From Aldrovandia affinis (Eukaryota; Chordata; Actinopteri; Notacanthiformes; Halosauridae): a DNA stretch of 64,000 nucleotides. Position numbers and translations under genes: made by a program. The notes below the pieces were generated by a model. That model was not told the origin of the DNA and did not search any database. It saw only the letters and a list, made by a program, of their open reading frames with translations. Location of the stretch: assembly GCA_029706075.1 (NCBI GenBank), contig JAINUG010000228.1, positions 310,001 through 374,000 on the forward strand, read 5' to 3'. Below, in pieces: positions 23,481 through 33,444 of the stretch; positions within the stretch are counted from its first letter, which is position 1, and every line of letters starts with the position of its first letter.

Positions 23481-24141
23481 TGCATAAGAAAGGTGACAAA
23501 TCAGTGATTGTGAGGTCTACTGGCAACGAGAAGAGCCGAGTCACTCTCATGTTGGCGTGCCTCGCAGATGGAACCAAACTCCCCCCCGTACCTGGATGGA
23601 GACTGAGCTTGTGGTGGATTGGCTCAAGGTCGTGTGGGGCAGACGGCGTGGGGGACTCAGAAAGAGGAGGAATATGCTGGTTTTGGATGCTTTCCGTGGA
23701 CACTTGACTGAGCCAGTCAAAAAGCAAGTGAAAGCGATGAATGGCGACCTAGTGATCATACCGGGCGGAATGACAAGTCAGCTACAGGTGTTGGATGTGG
23801 TTGTTAACAAGCCATTCAAGGATCATCTGGATCAAGGATCATTCAAGAGATACACAGAGTGGCTCCTGGCTGGTAATCATGCACTGACACCGTCTGGAAA
23901 AATTCAGAAGCCTGCAGTACATCGGCTCTGTGAATGGATCCTCCAAGCATGGGCTGACGTTTCCCCAGAGAGCATCGTCAACGGGTTCAAGAAATGCTGC
24001 ATATCAAATGCCATCGATGGCAGCGAGGATGACGTGATGTGGGAGGAGGCGGAGCCGGGGGATGCCCAACCAGAGAATGTGAGTGACGAGTCTGATGACA
24101 GCGAGAGTGGGCCCAGCGATGCAGAAGATGCAGCTCAATGA
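23481..24141 (+). pseudogene. pogo-like transposase, DDE catalytic part
   Basis: It resumes with HKKGDKSVIVRSTGNEK and MLACLADGTKLPP. Roughly 30 residues are then missing and the frame changes at about 23581. After that come ELVVDWLKVVWGRR, the catalytic LVLDAFRGHLTE, and the third acidic position in QLQVLDVVVNKPFKDH. An acidic C-terminal tail (SDESDDSESGPSDAED) ends at 24141. Close relatives are pogo/Tigger transposases and the domesticated POGK/jerky-type proteins. Confidence 0.85.
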
Positions 24142-24247
24142 GAAGACGTCTATGATGTGAGGAATAGACTGATGTTCTGGCATATTGCACTGTTGTTTTA
24201 TTGCATTGTTTTATTGCACAAGTTAGGGCAATGTGCCCCACTGTTTC

Positions 24248-24421
24248 ATTGCACTACTGTTTTATTGCAATCTAGACAATTGTTGAATATTGAAAACATG
24301 ATTTTACCAAAAGATGTTACAGCCTACATTTTTTATTGCACTACTGTTTTATTGCAATCTAGACAATTGTTGAATATTGAAAACATGATTTTACCAAAAG
24401 ATGTTACAAACAGCCTACATT
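24248..24421. repeat. 87-bp tandem duplication in pogo 3' UTR
   Basis: Two near-identical copies (24248-24334 and 24335-24421), each beginning ATTGCACTACTGTTTTATTG and ending in AGCCTACATT. An AATAAA follows at about 24443. Confidence 0.85.
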
Positions 24422-24602
24422 GTTTTATTCAATGTGAAGACAAATAAAATGATTTTCTTTATACAAACAGATTTGGTCTTCAAAAAAGTATTTTTCCAAA
24501 AATGAGTCTTGAAAAAGGGGGGTCGTCTTATAATCAGGGTCGTCTTATATTCGGGTCAATACGGTATATATCTAACTCTACCTCTGTATGCTTGATGTTA
24601 TA

Positions 24603-24630
24603 CTGATGATGGTCATTTGACCGAAACGTC
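24603..24630 (+). ncRNA. hammerhead-ribozyme-like core (right unit)
   Basis: CTGATGA (24603-24609), a hairpin GGTC-ATTT-GACC, GAAA (24623-24626), then CGTC. This matches the minus-strand core at 6159-6186 exactly. ACGT after GAA is self-complementary, as in the very short stem III of Penelope and satellite hammerheads thought to act as dimers. One unpaired T before stem II and weak stem I make activity uncertain. Confidence 0.45.
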
Positions 24631-24860
24631 TGTCTCTTTTGTCTATTAAAAGACTTTAAATTAAACATCGAGCCTTCGCCTCGTTTGGGATATTCCCTCT
24701 TCTACACACAGTGTGCGGGTTCCACCTTCATTCATTTATTCAATTAGAGCAGATACACCCAGGCTTGATTACTGCCAGTCCTGTTGAATGTAAACATGAC
24801 TTATATAGAACCTTACCATCAATGTGAAGTAGGCTACAAGGTCTCAACAAGCAGCACACT

Positions 24861-25862
24861 ATGCCGCGATCAAAATAAATCCCGGAAGAGATGAGAAAAA
24901 AAAAAGTTGTTGAGATATATCAGGTATGGAAAGGGTTACAAAGCCATTTCTAAGGCTCTGGGACTCCAGAACCACAGTGAAAGCCATTATCTCCAAATTG
25001 AGAAAACTTGGAACAGTGGTGAATCTTTCCAGGAATGGCCAGCCTACCAAAATTCCTCCAAGGGCGCAGCGACGACTCATCCAAGAAGTAAAAAAAACAC
25101 AGGACAACATCTAAAGAACTGCAGGCCTCTCTAGCCTCAGCTTAAGGTTAGGGTTCATGATTCGCCAATAAGAAACAGACTGGGAAAACATTGAATTCAT
25201 GGGAGAGTTGCAAGGCGCAAACCACTGCTAAGTAAGAGAAACATGAGTGCTTGTCTCACATTTGCAAAAAAACTCAAGTTTTGGGAGAATGTTCTGTGGA
25301 CAGACGAGTCAAAAGTGAAACTTTTTGGAAGACACGGGTCCCGTTATGTCTGGCGTAAAGCAAACACAGCATTTCATAATAAGAACATCATACCAACAGT
25401 CAAACATGGTGGTGGTAGTGTGATGGCATGGGGATGCTTTGCTGCCTCAGGGCCTGGAAGACTTGCCATCATTAAAGGAACCATGAATTCTGCTCTCTAC
25501 CAGAAAATTCTGAAGGAGAACGTCCGGTCACCAGTCTGTGATCTGAAGCTGAAGCGTAATTGGGCTATGCAGCAGGACAATGACCCAAAACACAAAAGCA
25601 AGTCCACCTCAGAATGGCTCAAAAGAAACTAAGTTAAGGTTTTGGAGTGGCCTAGTCAAAGTCCTGACTTGAACCCCATTGAGATGCTGTGGCAGGACCT
25701 TAAACGAGCAGTTCATGCTCGAAAAACCTCCAATGTCGCTGAATTACAGCAATTCTGCAAAGAAGAGTGGGCCAAAATTCCTCCCCAGCGATGTGAAAGA
25801 CTGATCTCCAATTATAGGAAGTGTTTGTTTGCAGTTGTTGCTGCTAAAGGTGGCACAACCAG
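24861..25862 (+). pseudogene. Tc1-like transposase, copy 1
   Basis: The ATG at 24861 starts a frame that soon breaks. Recognisable parts are the paired-like DNA-binding region (ERVTKPFLRLWDS and IISKLRKLGTVVNLSRNGQP) and the DDE domain: D in LWTDESKVKLFG, D in MQQDNDPKHKS, E in SPDLNPIEMLWQDLK, spaced as in DD34E. Several frameshifts and a stop (about 25630) disable it. The sequence stops at 25862, where the retroviral LTR begins, before the transposase stop codon and right TIR. Confidence 0.88.
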
Positions 25863-26301
25863 TGTTAGGTTCACGAAATTCAGAAGACCTTCAAAGTGAA
25901 TAGAGAACACTTGCACCAAATGAGAAAACAGAACATACAACCAATTTTCAACAGAGTTTATTCAACCAAATGCATTCGGGGTTCACCGCCTCCCTGCCAG
26001 GCAATGAACAAATCATTTCCGGAGAGAACACTTCTTATAGACAATAATTTAGACAAATGCTATAGCCTCGCCCACACCCCAGTCACAAGACTGTATTTTT
26101 CCATCTCTGGGAGAACTTCGGTAATCTTTTGGCAAGGCACACTGCTCTGACCTCGACTGTGGCGGTTTAATTAGCTCTCTGCAAAAACAGTCCTAAGAAA
26201 CACACAGCTTGCTGCCTATCTCTTTGGCACAGCGCCACACCTTGTGCCAGCGTGAGAAGAGGTTCAAAACTATTTTGAACAGAAACTGAATTTCTCTATC
26301 A
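25863..26301 (-). repeat. 3' LTR of endogenous retrovirus
   Basis: 439 bp, plus strand TGTTAGGTTCACG to TCTCTATCA, so TG..CA. The outer flank is Tc1 coding sequence (GCACAACCAG). It matches 32385-32792 almost perfectly over the shared part. Confidence 0.85.
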
Positions 26302-26315
26302 ATCCCTCCTTTTTA
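26302..26315 (-). other. polypurine tract of endogenous retrovirus
   Basis: On the minus strand AAAAAGGAGGGA lies next to the LTR start. This placed the LTR boundary at 26301 rather than at the end of the shorter match with the other LTR. Confidence 0.7.
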
Positions 26316-26511
26316 TGATTTTATCCCATATAGTCATAAAACATTTAGAATCTATTCTAACATCTATCCCCAGCCATTCTATAGTATAGTGTTTAGGCTG
26401 GAGACCACCGCTGCCACCATTTCACATTTAGAAAGAGCATAGCAAGTTTATTTCAATGCAGAAGCTTAAACATCTTTAAACAATTTTTTGCAAGGCCATG
26501 GCAGTATTGTC

Positions 26512-27831
26512 TTACTCTGGAGGATCAATTATCTCTTCATTCCCAAAGTCAGCTCCTCCAGGGCCAAAGCCTGATACGCCGGGGTACTTTGCATCATTTG
26601 GGTGATCATCCGCTGGATCATTGGGACACCGCAACAACTGCAAAACATTAGTAACAACAAGACTCCCAGAATCGCCACTGCCAATGAGGTGAGGGACTGT
26701 TTCCCGCCGCCACCCATTATCCAGGACCACCAGTCATCAGGTCTTTTTGTTGGGCCAGGGCTAATTTCTTAAGACCTTCCATAGCTTGATCTATGGTTTT
26801 ACCATCCGCATCGTTATCAGGTATGTAGGTACAACACGCAGTTCCAATTATGTGGCATATTCCTCCCTTGGAGGCAGTCATGAGGTCCAGGACCATACGA
26901 TTTTGAATTGTCATTAATCTAAGTGCAGTTAACTCGTTTTTTTATACTTCTCGGTTACATTCAGTGTAAAATTGATCAATGCACTCAGGCGGTAGTTTAT
27001 TGTCTCTACCCTTAACATTACTTTGCCCACCCCCATTTGGGGAAAAATACTAAGAACCGCTTTGTTCCCTGCACTCCAAAGTTTGTGATCTTCTGGAACA
27101 TTACTTCCCCATATTGCATCATGCTTATCCTCTAAGGATCTTTTTGCACGACCCTGTGTTTCAGTGCTTATTACCCATGTATTGTCAGTTAGCATCGCAT
27201 ATGCACAAGTTCCATGCCACTTCTTAGGCAGAGCTATGTACACATTGTGTCCGCAAAGCCAGTACCACCCATCCACTGCCCTAGTGCCGTTTTCTGTAGG
27301 TGCTAACGTGGAACACCTTGTCTCCTTTAAGGGCGTTCCGGTGATTCTATTCTTACAGTAGGAGTACACTGTCCCATCGCATTGGGATGTCTCCCCCACC
27401 GGGACTGTTCCCTTCCCTCGTACACATTTTATAAAGGTCTTATATGCAGGGTATATGGTACTACCATAATGGGCGTAATCAAATGTTGTCGTGAGGTTTG
27501 TAATAAACCTTGTCAATCAGTGCAATTTATTCCCATCAGTATATTCGTAGCAGTTCACTTTGGTTGTGATTTTGTGGGTTGGGTCAAAGTATTTAAGTGT
27601 TCCTGTATGAGTTGAGAGCCCTATGGCACATGTTACAGTCCAGGACACATTTATTTCAATTCCCGGGGGTTGGTCCACAGTCACCCTTGGTGCTACGGAT
27701 GATGCCGGTAGATAACATAACATAACATAAGGGGAAGATGAGAACAGGCCCAACACTGCTCGTCCATTCCTACTACCACTAATCAAACCTCCAGTCGGAC
27801 AGTGGGGTCTTTGCATATTGATGATAATCAC
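26512..27831 (-). pseudogene. retroviral env (surface and transmembrane)
   Basis: The transmembrane part (26512-26914) shows the CX6CC motif as CHIIGTACC, a heptad-like LKKLALAQQ segment, and a membrane anchor (AVAILGVLLLLMFCSCC) with a short tail. Upstream (26929-27516 and 27517-27831) are surface-protein frames with several N-x-S/T sites and many cysteines. Frameshifts separate the pieces near 26715, 26920 and 27516. Envelope function would be receptor binding and fusion; this copy cannot make it. Confidence 0.75.
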
Positions 27832-28013
27832 GGTTTACCCTTGCGTAAACAAGTGTAGATGTGTGCATCTACACTCTAGCGTTTGTAGATGTGTGCATAC
27901 GTAACAGTTGGTCTTGTTTACGCTCTGTGCTGTGCTTTTACAGATCTCTTCCCTCTTATACCGTGATTATCATCAATATGGTCAAAGACCCCACTGTCCG
28001 CCACTGGAGGTTT
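27781..28013. repeat. inverted repeat at env start
   Basis: The arms 27781-27835 and 27960-28013 are reverse complements with a few 2-3 bp differences, both containing GATAATCACGGT or its inverse. About 125 bp lie between, itself with a repeated GTAGATGTGTGCATAC-like block. The env N-terminal coding sequence is thus present once in each orientation. Confidence 0.8.
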
Positions 28014-28112
28014 GCCATAGCTGTGTCTAAATCCCAGTAAGAGGGTTGTTTGCTTCACTGGTTTTGAGACAGGTGTGTTCTATATTTCACACCTCCCTTT
28101 GTAGCAGGACTT

Positions 28113-28874
28113 CTCCCTTCTGAGCACAACTCTTTTAGGTACCTACTCACCCTTTGTTACCTTTTTACAGTGGGACAGATGCACCCAGGTGGATCGCTCG
28201 GCAATCTTTACTGCTGTTGGAGTTGTTAGTAGCACCTGATATGGCCCTTTCCACTTTGGTTGATGCCACGCCTTGTGCCTTGGATCTTTAATCAGTACCC
28301 AGTCCCCAACCTGCAGCTTTTCTTTTGGTATTCCTGCTGTAAGAGTTTACACATTTCTTGTTTATTAGATAACATTTTATTCATATACTCTGCCAATGTG
28401 GGATTATCCTCTGATATTCTATCTCCAAATTGCGGTAGGTGATAGGCTTTTCCCATCTAGGTATTATTTCTCTACAAATTATTTTTTCCACAGTTGTGCA
28501 TCAATTTTTGAGGTAGGGTATGCTTCTACCCAACCTGAGAATGGGTCAATCATTACTAAACAGCTCTTTTTCCCCTCACTTGGTGTGAGGTGGATGAAAT
28601 CCATCATCCAAGATTCAAATAGTCAAAACATGTTAAACACCTTTTACAAAAACATTTTTTTGTAGTTTGTAAATCCAAACATTGTATAACGTTTGTTTAT
28701 CATATCTACCATCCCTCCTCTTGAGACATGACATATGCCATGACTCAACTCTGCAGCTATGGTAAACAAAGATCTCGGTAATACAGGTTTATTTTCTGGG
28801 CCCACCCACAGGCCAGTTTCGTTCAGTACATTTTTGGTTGCCCCACATCCGTTTCTCTGGTACTCCTGCTTCAT
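28113..28874 (-). pseudogene. retroviral integrase remnant
   Basis: The N-terminal zinc-binding region is seen at 28644-28874 (ELSHGICHVSRGGMVDMI). A decayed core lies in 28310-28600. The C-terminal domain at about 28113-28310 includes [13 protein letters not shown] and [17 protein letters not shown], typical of gammaretroviral integrases. Stops interrupt the core. Confidence 0.75.
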
Positions 28875-29975
28875 GTTGCATGTATCTCAAGAGAGTGTAA
28901 TCGAGAGTGACGCAATCAATCTCTTTAAACACTCCCTGAGTGTCTGCAGCTGCTTCTTTTGCAGCAGAGTCTGCGAATGCATTCCCCAGGGACACCTCAT
29001 CTGTTCCTTTCGTATGTGCTGCACATTTACATATAGCCAGTATTTTGGGTTTCTGTAATGCCACAATCAGTTCCAGTATCAATGGTGCCTGCGTTATTGT
29101 TTTACCCTGTTGAAGTCATTCTTTTTTCAGGATCCATCCACATAGAATGTTACTTCTGCGTCATGAATGGGTGTGTCCATTAACCCGGCGTGCTGCCACA
29201 GACCTAGATGTTTCAGCTACACAATCGTGAGGATCTCCATCCTCAGCAGTTGTCAGCAAGGTAGCCGGATTAAGTGTGGTGCATTTTACAATTGTTAGAT
29301 TAGGAGCTGTTAGTAGAGTCGCCATACAGCTCAGCTGTCTTGCTGGTGACAAGAATGTACCCCTGTGTTTTGTTTGCAGTAGTAATACAGAAACTACATG
29401 TGGTACCATCAGTGTCAATGTTTGGTATAACACTATGGTTTGTGAGGCTTTTACTGCTAATGCTGCTGCTTCTACAGCTTGTAAACAGCATGGCAGTCCT
29501 CGTGCTATAGGATCCAGTTCTGTGGAGTAATAAGCAATTGGTCTTTGCTTACCTCCAAACCTGTTTTACCTGCTCAAAGGCTTCGTTGACTTCAGGAGTC
29601 CATTAGATTGGATCTTGAGCCTCCATTGGTTCGCTGTAAATACAATCTAACAGTGGCTGCATCAATTGTGCATAATTACACATTCAGGTTCGGCAGAAAT
29701 TTATCATTCCTAAAAAATATCATCTGTTTTTTTTTTATTTTAGGCTTTGGGGCCTGCAGTATCGCTGTTTTCCTATCCTGAAAGGCTCTGCCTTGAGCTG
29801 AGATAGCGTGTCCCAGATATTTTACTTCTGGGAGACACCACTGTAATTTTCCCTTGCTTACCTTGTGGCCTTGTTAGACCAGAAAGACCAAACATGCCTT
29901 TTAGTCTATTTCGCAGCGCTCCCGAGAAGGAGAGCAATTCAATATGTCGTCTACATACAGGAGGATTTTTTTAAT
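28875..29975 (-). pseudogene. retroviral RT end and RNase H
   Basis: The polymerase motif ILLYVDDIL lies at about 29945-29971. RT connection sequence follows (LPEVKYLGHAISAQGRAF and FLGMINFC), then the linker (STELDPIARGLPCCLQAVEA). RNase H has FYVDGS with a stop right after (about 29120) and AHTKGTDEVSLGNAFADSAA near 28970-29010. At least four stops or shifts are visible. Confidence 0.78.
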
Positions 29976-30731
29976 TTTTAATTTTTTAATCATAGATACT
30001 GCCAAAATGCCTAAAATGTACATAGTACAGTGCAGATCAGATGGATCATTCATTTTCAGATCCTTCGCTGTCTACAATGAATGCGTCATTTTTTTTTAAC
30101 TTTTCTTCTCTTTTTTTTATTTTGAGCCCAGAATGTTTGCAGAACATCATACAATACCTAATTATTTATCTGATGTAAACTAGGATGGTCATCGGAAAGA
30201 GCTAGCAGCGTGCTGTACGGTTCAAATTGCAGTTGTGTATGCACACAGGCACAGTAGCAAACAATGATATTTTTACAACCTTGGATTTCTGTCTGCACTC
30301 CCTACCAGGCGGCATTTCTCTAACCCAAGAACCCACATCTTCCCATTCACATTCGGTCATTTTCGATAATGAAATATGCGGCTGCCTGATTTGTTCAAAT
30401 AATCATTTCTGCTCTTCACTCAAGTTTACTAGAATTCCAGTAAATTTCGGTCAACTATATATGGTGCCTAAACATCTCGTTTCGTTTATTTGCGGCATGT
30501 TCCAGAAACACTCATATTCTAAATATATTAGTCAGGGGTATCAGAGCAGTGCTATAAGAGTTCGCTGGGGCTGTCTGCTCGGACGGAATAAATTCACACA
30601 GTTGTGCATGACTGGCAGTATATCAATTCCCATGTGTAATACCAATCTATCAATTGTATAGGATTCCCAAAACTATTTCCAATAGTACCTATACAACCCA
30701 TTTTCGTCACATTCAATAGTAATTTTTTGTT
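29976..30731 (-). pseudogene. decayed retroviral pol/gag junction
   Basis: By position this should hold nucleocapsid, protease and the RT fingers. Only scattered RT-like words remain and many stops occur; T-rich runs (29731-29743, 30094-30118) suggest local expansion. A plus-strand open frame at 30227-30661 has no recognised family and is probably chance. Confidence 0.4.
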
Positions 30732-31286
30732 TCATTTTAATTGGTCTTCCCTAGCCGTTCGCTTGAAGTGAATAGCATGTTCTATTATCACTTGCAATCG
30801 GCACGTTGCCCACGTAATTACATATCTTTTAATTAACATTGTTAATGCAGGAGTGAGGCCGTTCAGGAACGCATTTTTCAGCTGTTGTTGATAAACCCCA
30901 TCGTTATTATTTGCAGGTGGTTCAAGACCACTGGTAGCATTAAACACTTTTTTAAGACGGGTTAGGTACGCCATTATCATTTCGTTTTTATTTGGCACAC
31001 AGTCCAAAATTTTTACGTAATCACAGCGTCCTCGGAAAAGAAGAGTTTCTTGCCCCTGGTTTAGAGCAGTCCAATCTCCCTCCACCTGACACCACTGTTG
31101 TTTTAATGCATAGCGCACGCACCTTTCTACTTCTACAGTGTTTAATCTGCAACTGTTCATCATACCGTTCAGGTGTTGGACAAATTCTGTCGTTCCCTGG
31201 TCAGGGTGAGGACAGTCTGCCATAGCGGCAGTCCACACTCTGTACACATGACATGAATCACCTTGCCCATCCACTACTTCTATCAA
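30732..31286 (-). pseudogene. retroviral gag (capsid region)
   Basis: A 184-residue frame resembling a retroviral capsid C-terminal half: MSCRLNTVEVERC-type helices, LFRGRCDYVKILDC, then ENAFLNGL-like LKNAFLNGLTPALT. No zinc knuckle follows. The matrix part upstream (31287-31760) is decayed and includes a basic WNRGLRGQEIG-like stretch. Family resemblance is by pattern, so moderate confidence. Confidence 0.6.
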
Positions 31287-31794
31287 AGGAAATGATGATT
31301 CCTCTGCCTCACCCGAAACCTGTAATCGTTGATGCGCACGGATTCTTTTTTTCGTTTCTGCAGCAACGGCCGCTTTTATCTGTTCAGCAGCTGGGTTCTT
31401 TTACCCATTTTTTGTAAACATCATCTTTATTTAACTGTTTATTCTGTGCTTCTCTCAGCCACATTTCGGCGAATAACAGTCCATATTTAATATTTTATAT
31501 AATATAATATTATTATATATAATACTTGGTTCCATATTTCTTTTGCTTTGCTTTATCACCTTTAGCTTTATCTCTAATTGCATTCACAATCTTGACACAT
31601 TGCGGGACCTTCAACTTCAACTTCCCAAACTTTTCTTTCCACATGCTCAACCCAATCTCCTGCCCCCGTAAACCTCGATTCCATTTCCCTTGAATCCTGA
31701 GGCAGGTAAACTTCACCATCACTTTCTTTCTTAACCCAACAACAACCACAACCACCTTTGCTATTACACTTTTTATTCACTCATAGTCATTCGC

Positions 31795-31875
31795 AATTGC
31801 ATTCATATCACATTCATTTTTTATTCACTCATACTCAGGCGCAATTGCATTCATTTTTTATTCACTCATACTATG
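31795..31875. repeat. short tandem repeats in retroviral leader
   Basis: ATTCATTTTTTATTCACTCATACT recurs with small changes two to three times (for example 31817-31839 and 31852-31872), between gag and the primer binding site. Confidence 0.7.
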
Positions 31876-31962
31876 AATAAACACTCCACCTCTTAGAAAA
31901 CAGTTCCTCACGTGTGCCGTTTTCGGCGCGTTAGGCTCCAACCCAACAAATTGGAGACACCT

Positions 31963-32088
31963 CAGGGACTTGAACCCCATCCCGGAGACCGGGAGTGTCA
32001 CCACCTAATTAGGCATACACCACCACAGGGACTTGAACCCCGTCCCGGAGACCGGGAGTGCCACCACCCAATCAGGCATACAACCCCC
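31963..32088. repeat. 63-bp tandem repeat in retroviral leader
   Basis: Two units starting CAGGGACTTGAACCCC at 31963 and 32026, each with CCCGGAGACCGGGAGTG, able to form a GC-rich hairpin. In this position they would lie in the 5' leader of the viral RNA. Confidence 0.8.
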
Positions 32089-32364
32089 GCCACTAAAAAG
32101 TTCCACGTTCACTATTTTCACTTATGTTCTGTCACTCACTTTTATGGCAAGGCTCTAGGTTCAATATCACACTTTTATCTTAAATAGAATTCGGAAAAAT
32201 CCCATCACTCACCGCGCTTCCAGAGGAACGTTGCGCTGTCTGGCCTTGCTAATTATCCAAGGATCCGGACCGAGGACTTTCTCAAAAACTTGTCTCTCAG
32301 ACAAGCCCCGTGCACGGTTCAGACCTCACGCCCTTCCTCTGCGCCCGTGCGGTGAGATATTGGG

Positions 32365-32382
32365 ATCCTGGTCGAGCCCCCA
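32365..32382 (-). other. primer binding site, tRNA-Pro-like
   Basis: On the minus strand TGGGGGCTCGACCAGGAT begins two bases inside the 5' LTR. It matches the known tRNA-Pro primer site of gammaretroviruses except at two positions. tRNA identity is from general knowledge. Confidence 0.75.
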
Positions 32383-32384
32383 AT

Positions 32385-32792
32385 TGTTAGGTTCACGAAA
32401 TTCAGAAGACCTTCAAAGTGAATAGAGAACACTTGCACCAAATGAGAAAACAGAACATACAACCAATTTTCAACAGAATTTATTCAACCAAATGCATTCG
32501 GGGTTCACCGCCTCCCTGCCAGGCAATGAACAAATCATTTCCGGAGAGAACACTTCTTATAGACAATAATTTAGACAAATGCTATAGCCTCGCCCACACC
32601 CCAGTCACAAGACTGTATTTTTCCATCTCTGGGAGAACTTCGGTAATCTTTTGGCAAGGCACACTGCTCTGACCTCGACTGTGGCGGTTTAATTAGCTCT
32701 CTGCAAAAACAGTCCTAAGAAACACACAGCTTGCTGCCTATCTCTTTTGGCACAGTGCCACACCTTGTGCCAGCGTGAGAAGAGGTTCAAAA
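32385..32792 (-). repeat. 5' LTR of endogenous retrovirus, truncated
   Basis: Matches 25863-26270 closely, but the last roughly 30 bp (outer U3 end, seen at 26271-26301) are missing. The sequence passes through a few bases straight into Tc1 transposase. The true U3 terminus is lost. Confidence 0.85.
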
Positions 32793-32797
32793 ACTAA

Positions 32798-33444
32798 AGG
32801 CGCAAACCACTGCTAAGTAAGAGAAATATGAGTGCTCGTCTCACATTTGCAAAAAAACTCAAGTTTTGGGAGAATGTTCTGTGGACAGACGAGTCAAAAG
32901 TGAAACTTTTTGGAAGACACGGGTCCCGTTATGTCTGGCGTAAAGCAAACACAGCATTTCATAATAAGAACATCATACCAACAGTCAAACATGGTGGTGG
33001 TAGTGTGATGGCATGGGGATGCTTTGCTGCCTCAGGGCCTGGAAGACTTGCCATCATTAAAGGAACCATGAATTCTGCTCTCTACCAGAAAATTCTGAAG
33101 GAGAACGTCCGGTCACCAGTCTGTGATCTGAAGCTGAAGCGTAATTGGGCTATGCAGCAGGACAATGACCCAAAACACAAAAGCAAGTCCATGGCTCAAA
33201 AGAAACTAAGTTAAGGTTTTGGAGTGGCCTAGTCAAAGTCCTGACTTGAACCCCATTGAGATGCTGTGGCAGGACCTTAAACGAGCAGTTCATGCTTGAA
33301 AACCCTCCAATGTCGCTGAATTACAGCAATTCTGCAAAGAAGAGTGGGCCAAAATTCCTCCCCAGCGATGTGAAAGACTGATCTCCAATTATAGGAAGCG
33401 TTTGTTTGCAGTTGTTGCTGCTAAAGGTGGCACAACCAGTTATT
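32798..33444 (+). pseudogene. Tc1-like transposase, copy 2 (partial)
   Basis: Repeats 25215-25862 at very high identity, beginning inside the gene (GGCGCAAACCACTGC) and running through all three catalytic acidic motifs to the end and the right TIR. Differences from copy 1 include an 8-base loss at about 33190 (CCATGGC against CCACCTCAGAATGGC) and an Arg-to-stop change near 33298. It lacks the N-terminal DNA-binding region. Confidence 0.87.

Larger units (their letters stand above)
6695..24564 (+). mobile_element. pogo-like transposon with three large insertions
   Basis: The inverted ends CCGTATTGACCCGAATATAA and its complement TTATATTCGGGTCAATACGG are each flanked by TA (6693-6694 and 24565-24566), the pogo/Tigger target duplication. 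Both ends also carry a second inverted motif, CGTCTTATATTCG. Remaining parts of its transposase lie at 8586-8832, 10987-11338 and 23481-24141. It was interrupted by a hAT element, a solo LTR and a gypsy element. Without those insertions it would be under 2 kb. Confidence 0.88.
5975..24737. mobile_element. Penelope-like insertion with inverted terminal units
   Basis: The 14-bp sequence ATTCAATTAGAGCA of the Tc1 element occurs on both sides (5961-5974 and 24738-24751), as expected for a target-primed retroelement insertion. Just inside are inverted copies of a unit of about 175 bp (about 6055-6235 and 24566-24737). Each carries a hammerhead-ribozyme-like core. About 80 bp lie outside the left unit and about 460 bp of unrecognised sequence inside it; the pogo-like element follows. 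No reverse transcriptase or GIY-YIG endonuclease is present. The Penelope assignment rests on inverted terminal units, a variable-length TSD and the hammerhead-like core, and is an inference; a foldback element is the alternative. Confidence 0.5.
25863..32792 (-). mobile_element. endogenous retrovirus, gammaretrovirus-like, decayed
   Basis: Minus-strand provirus with 3' LTR (25863-26301), env, pol and gag remnants, a proline-type primer binding site, and a truncated 5' LTR (32385-32792). Pol motifs, the transmembrane CX6CC motif and the primer site suggest class I (gamma/epsilon-like). All genes carry stops or frameshifts. It lies inside the Tc1-like element, but its right flank is an earlier part of Tc1 rather than the continuation of its left flank, so no clean target duplication exists. 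Confidence 0.87.

Noticed and set aside
30227-30661. Plus-strand 144-residue open frame
   Set aside because: Antisense to decayed retroviral gag/pol, with no family resemblance.
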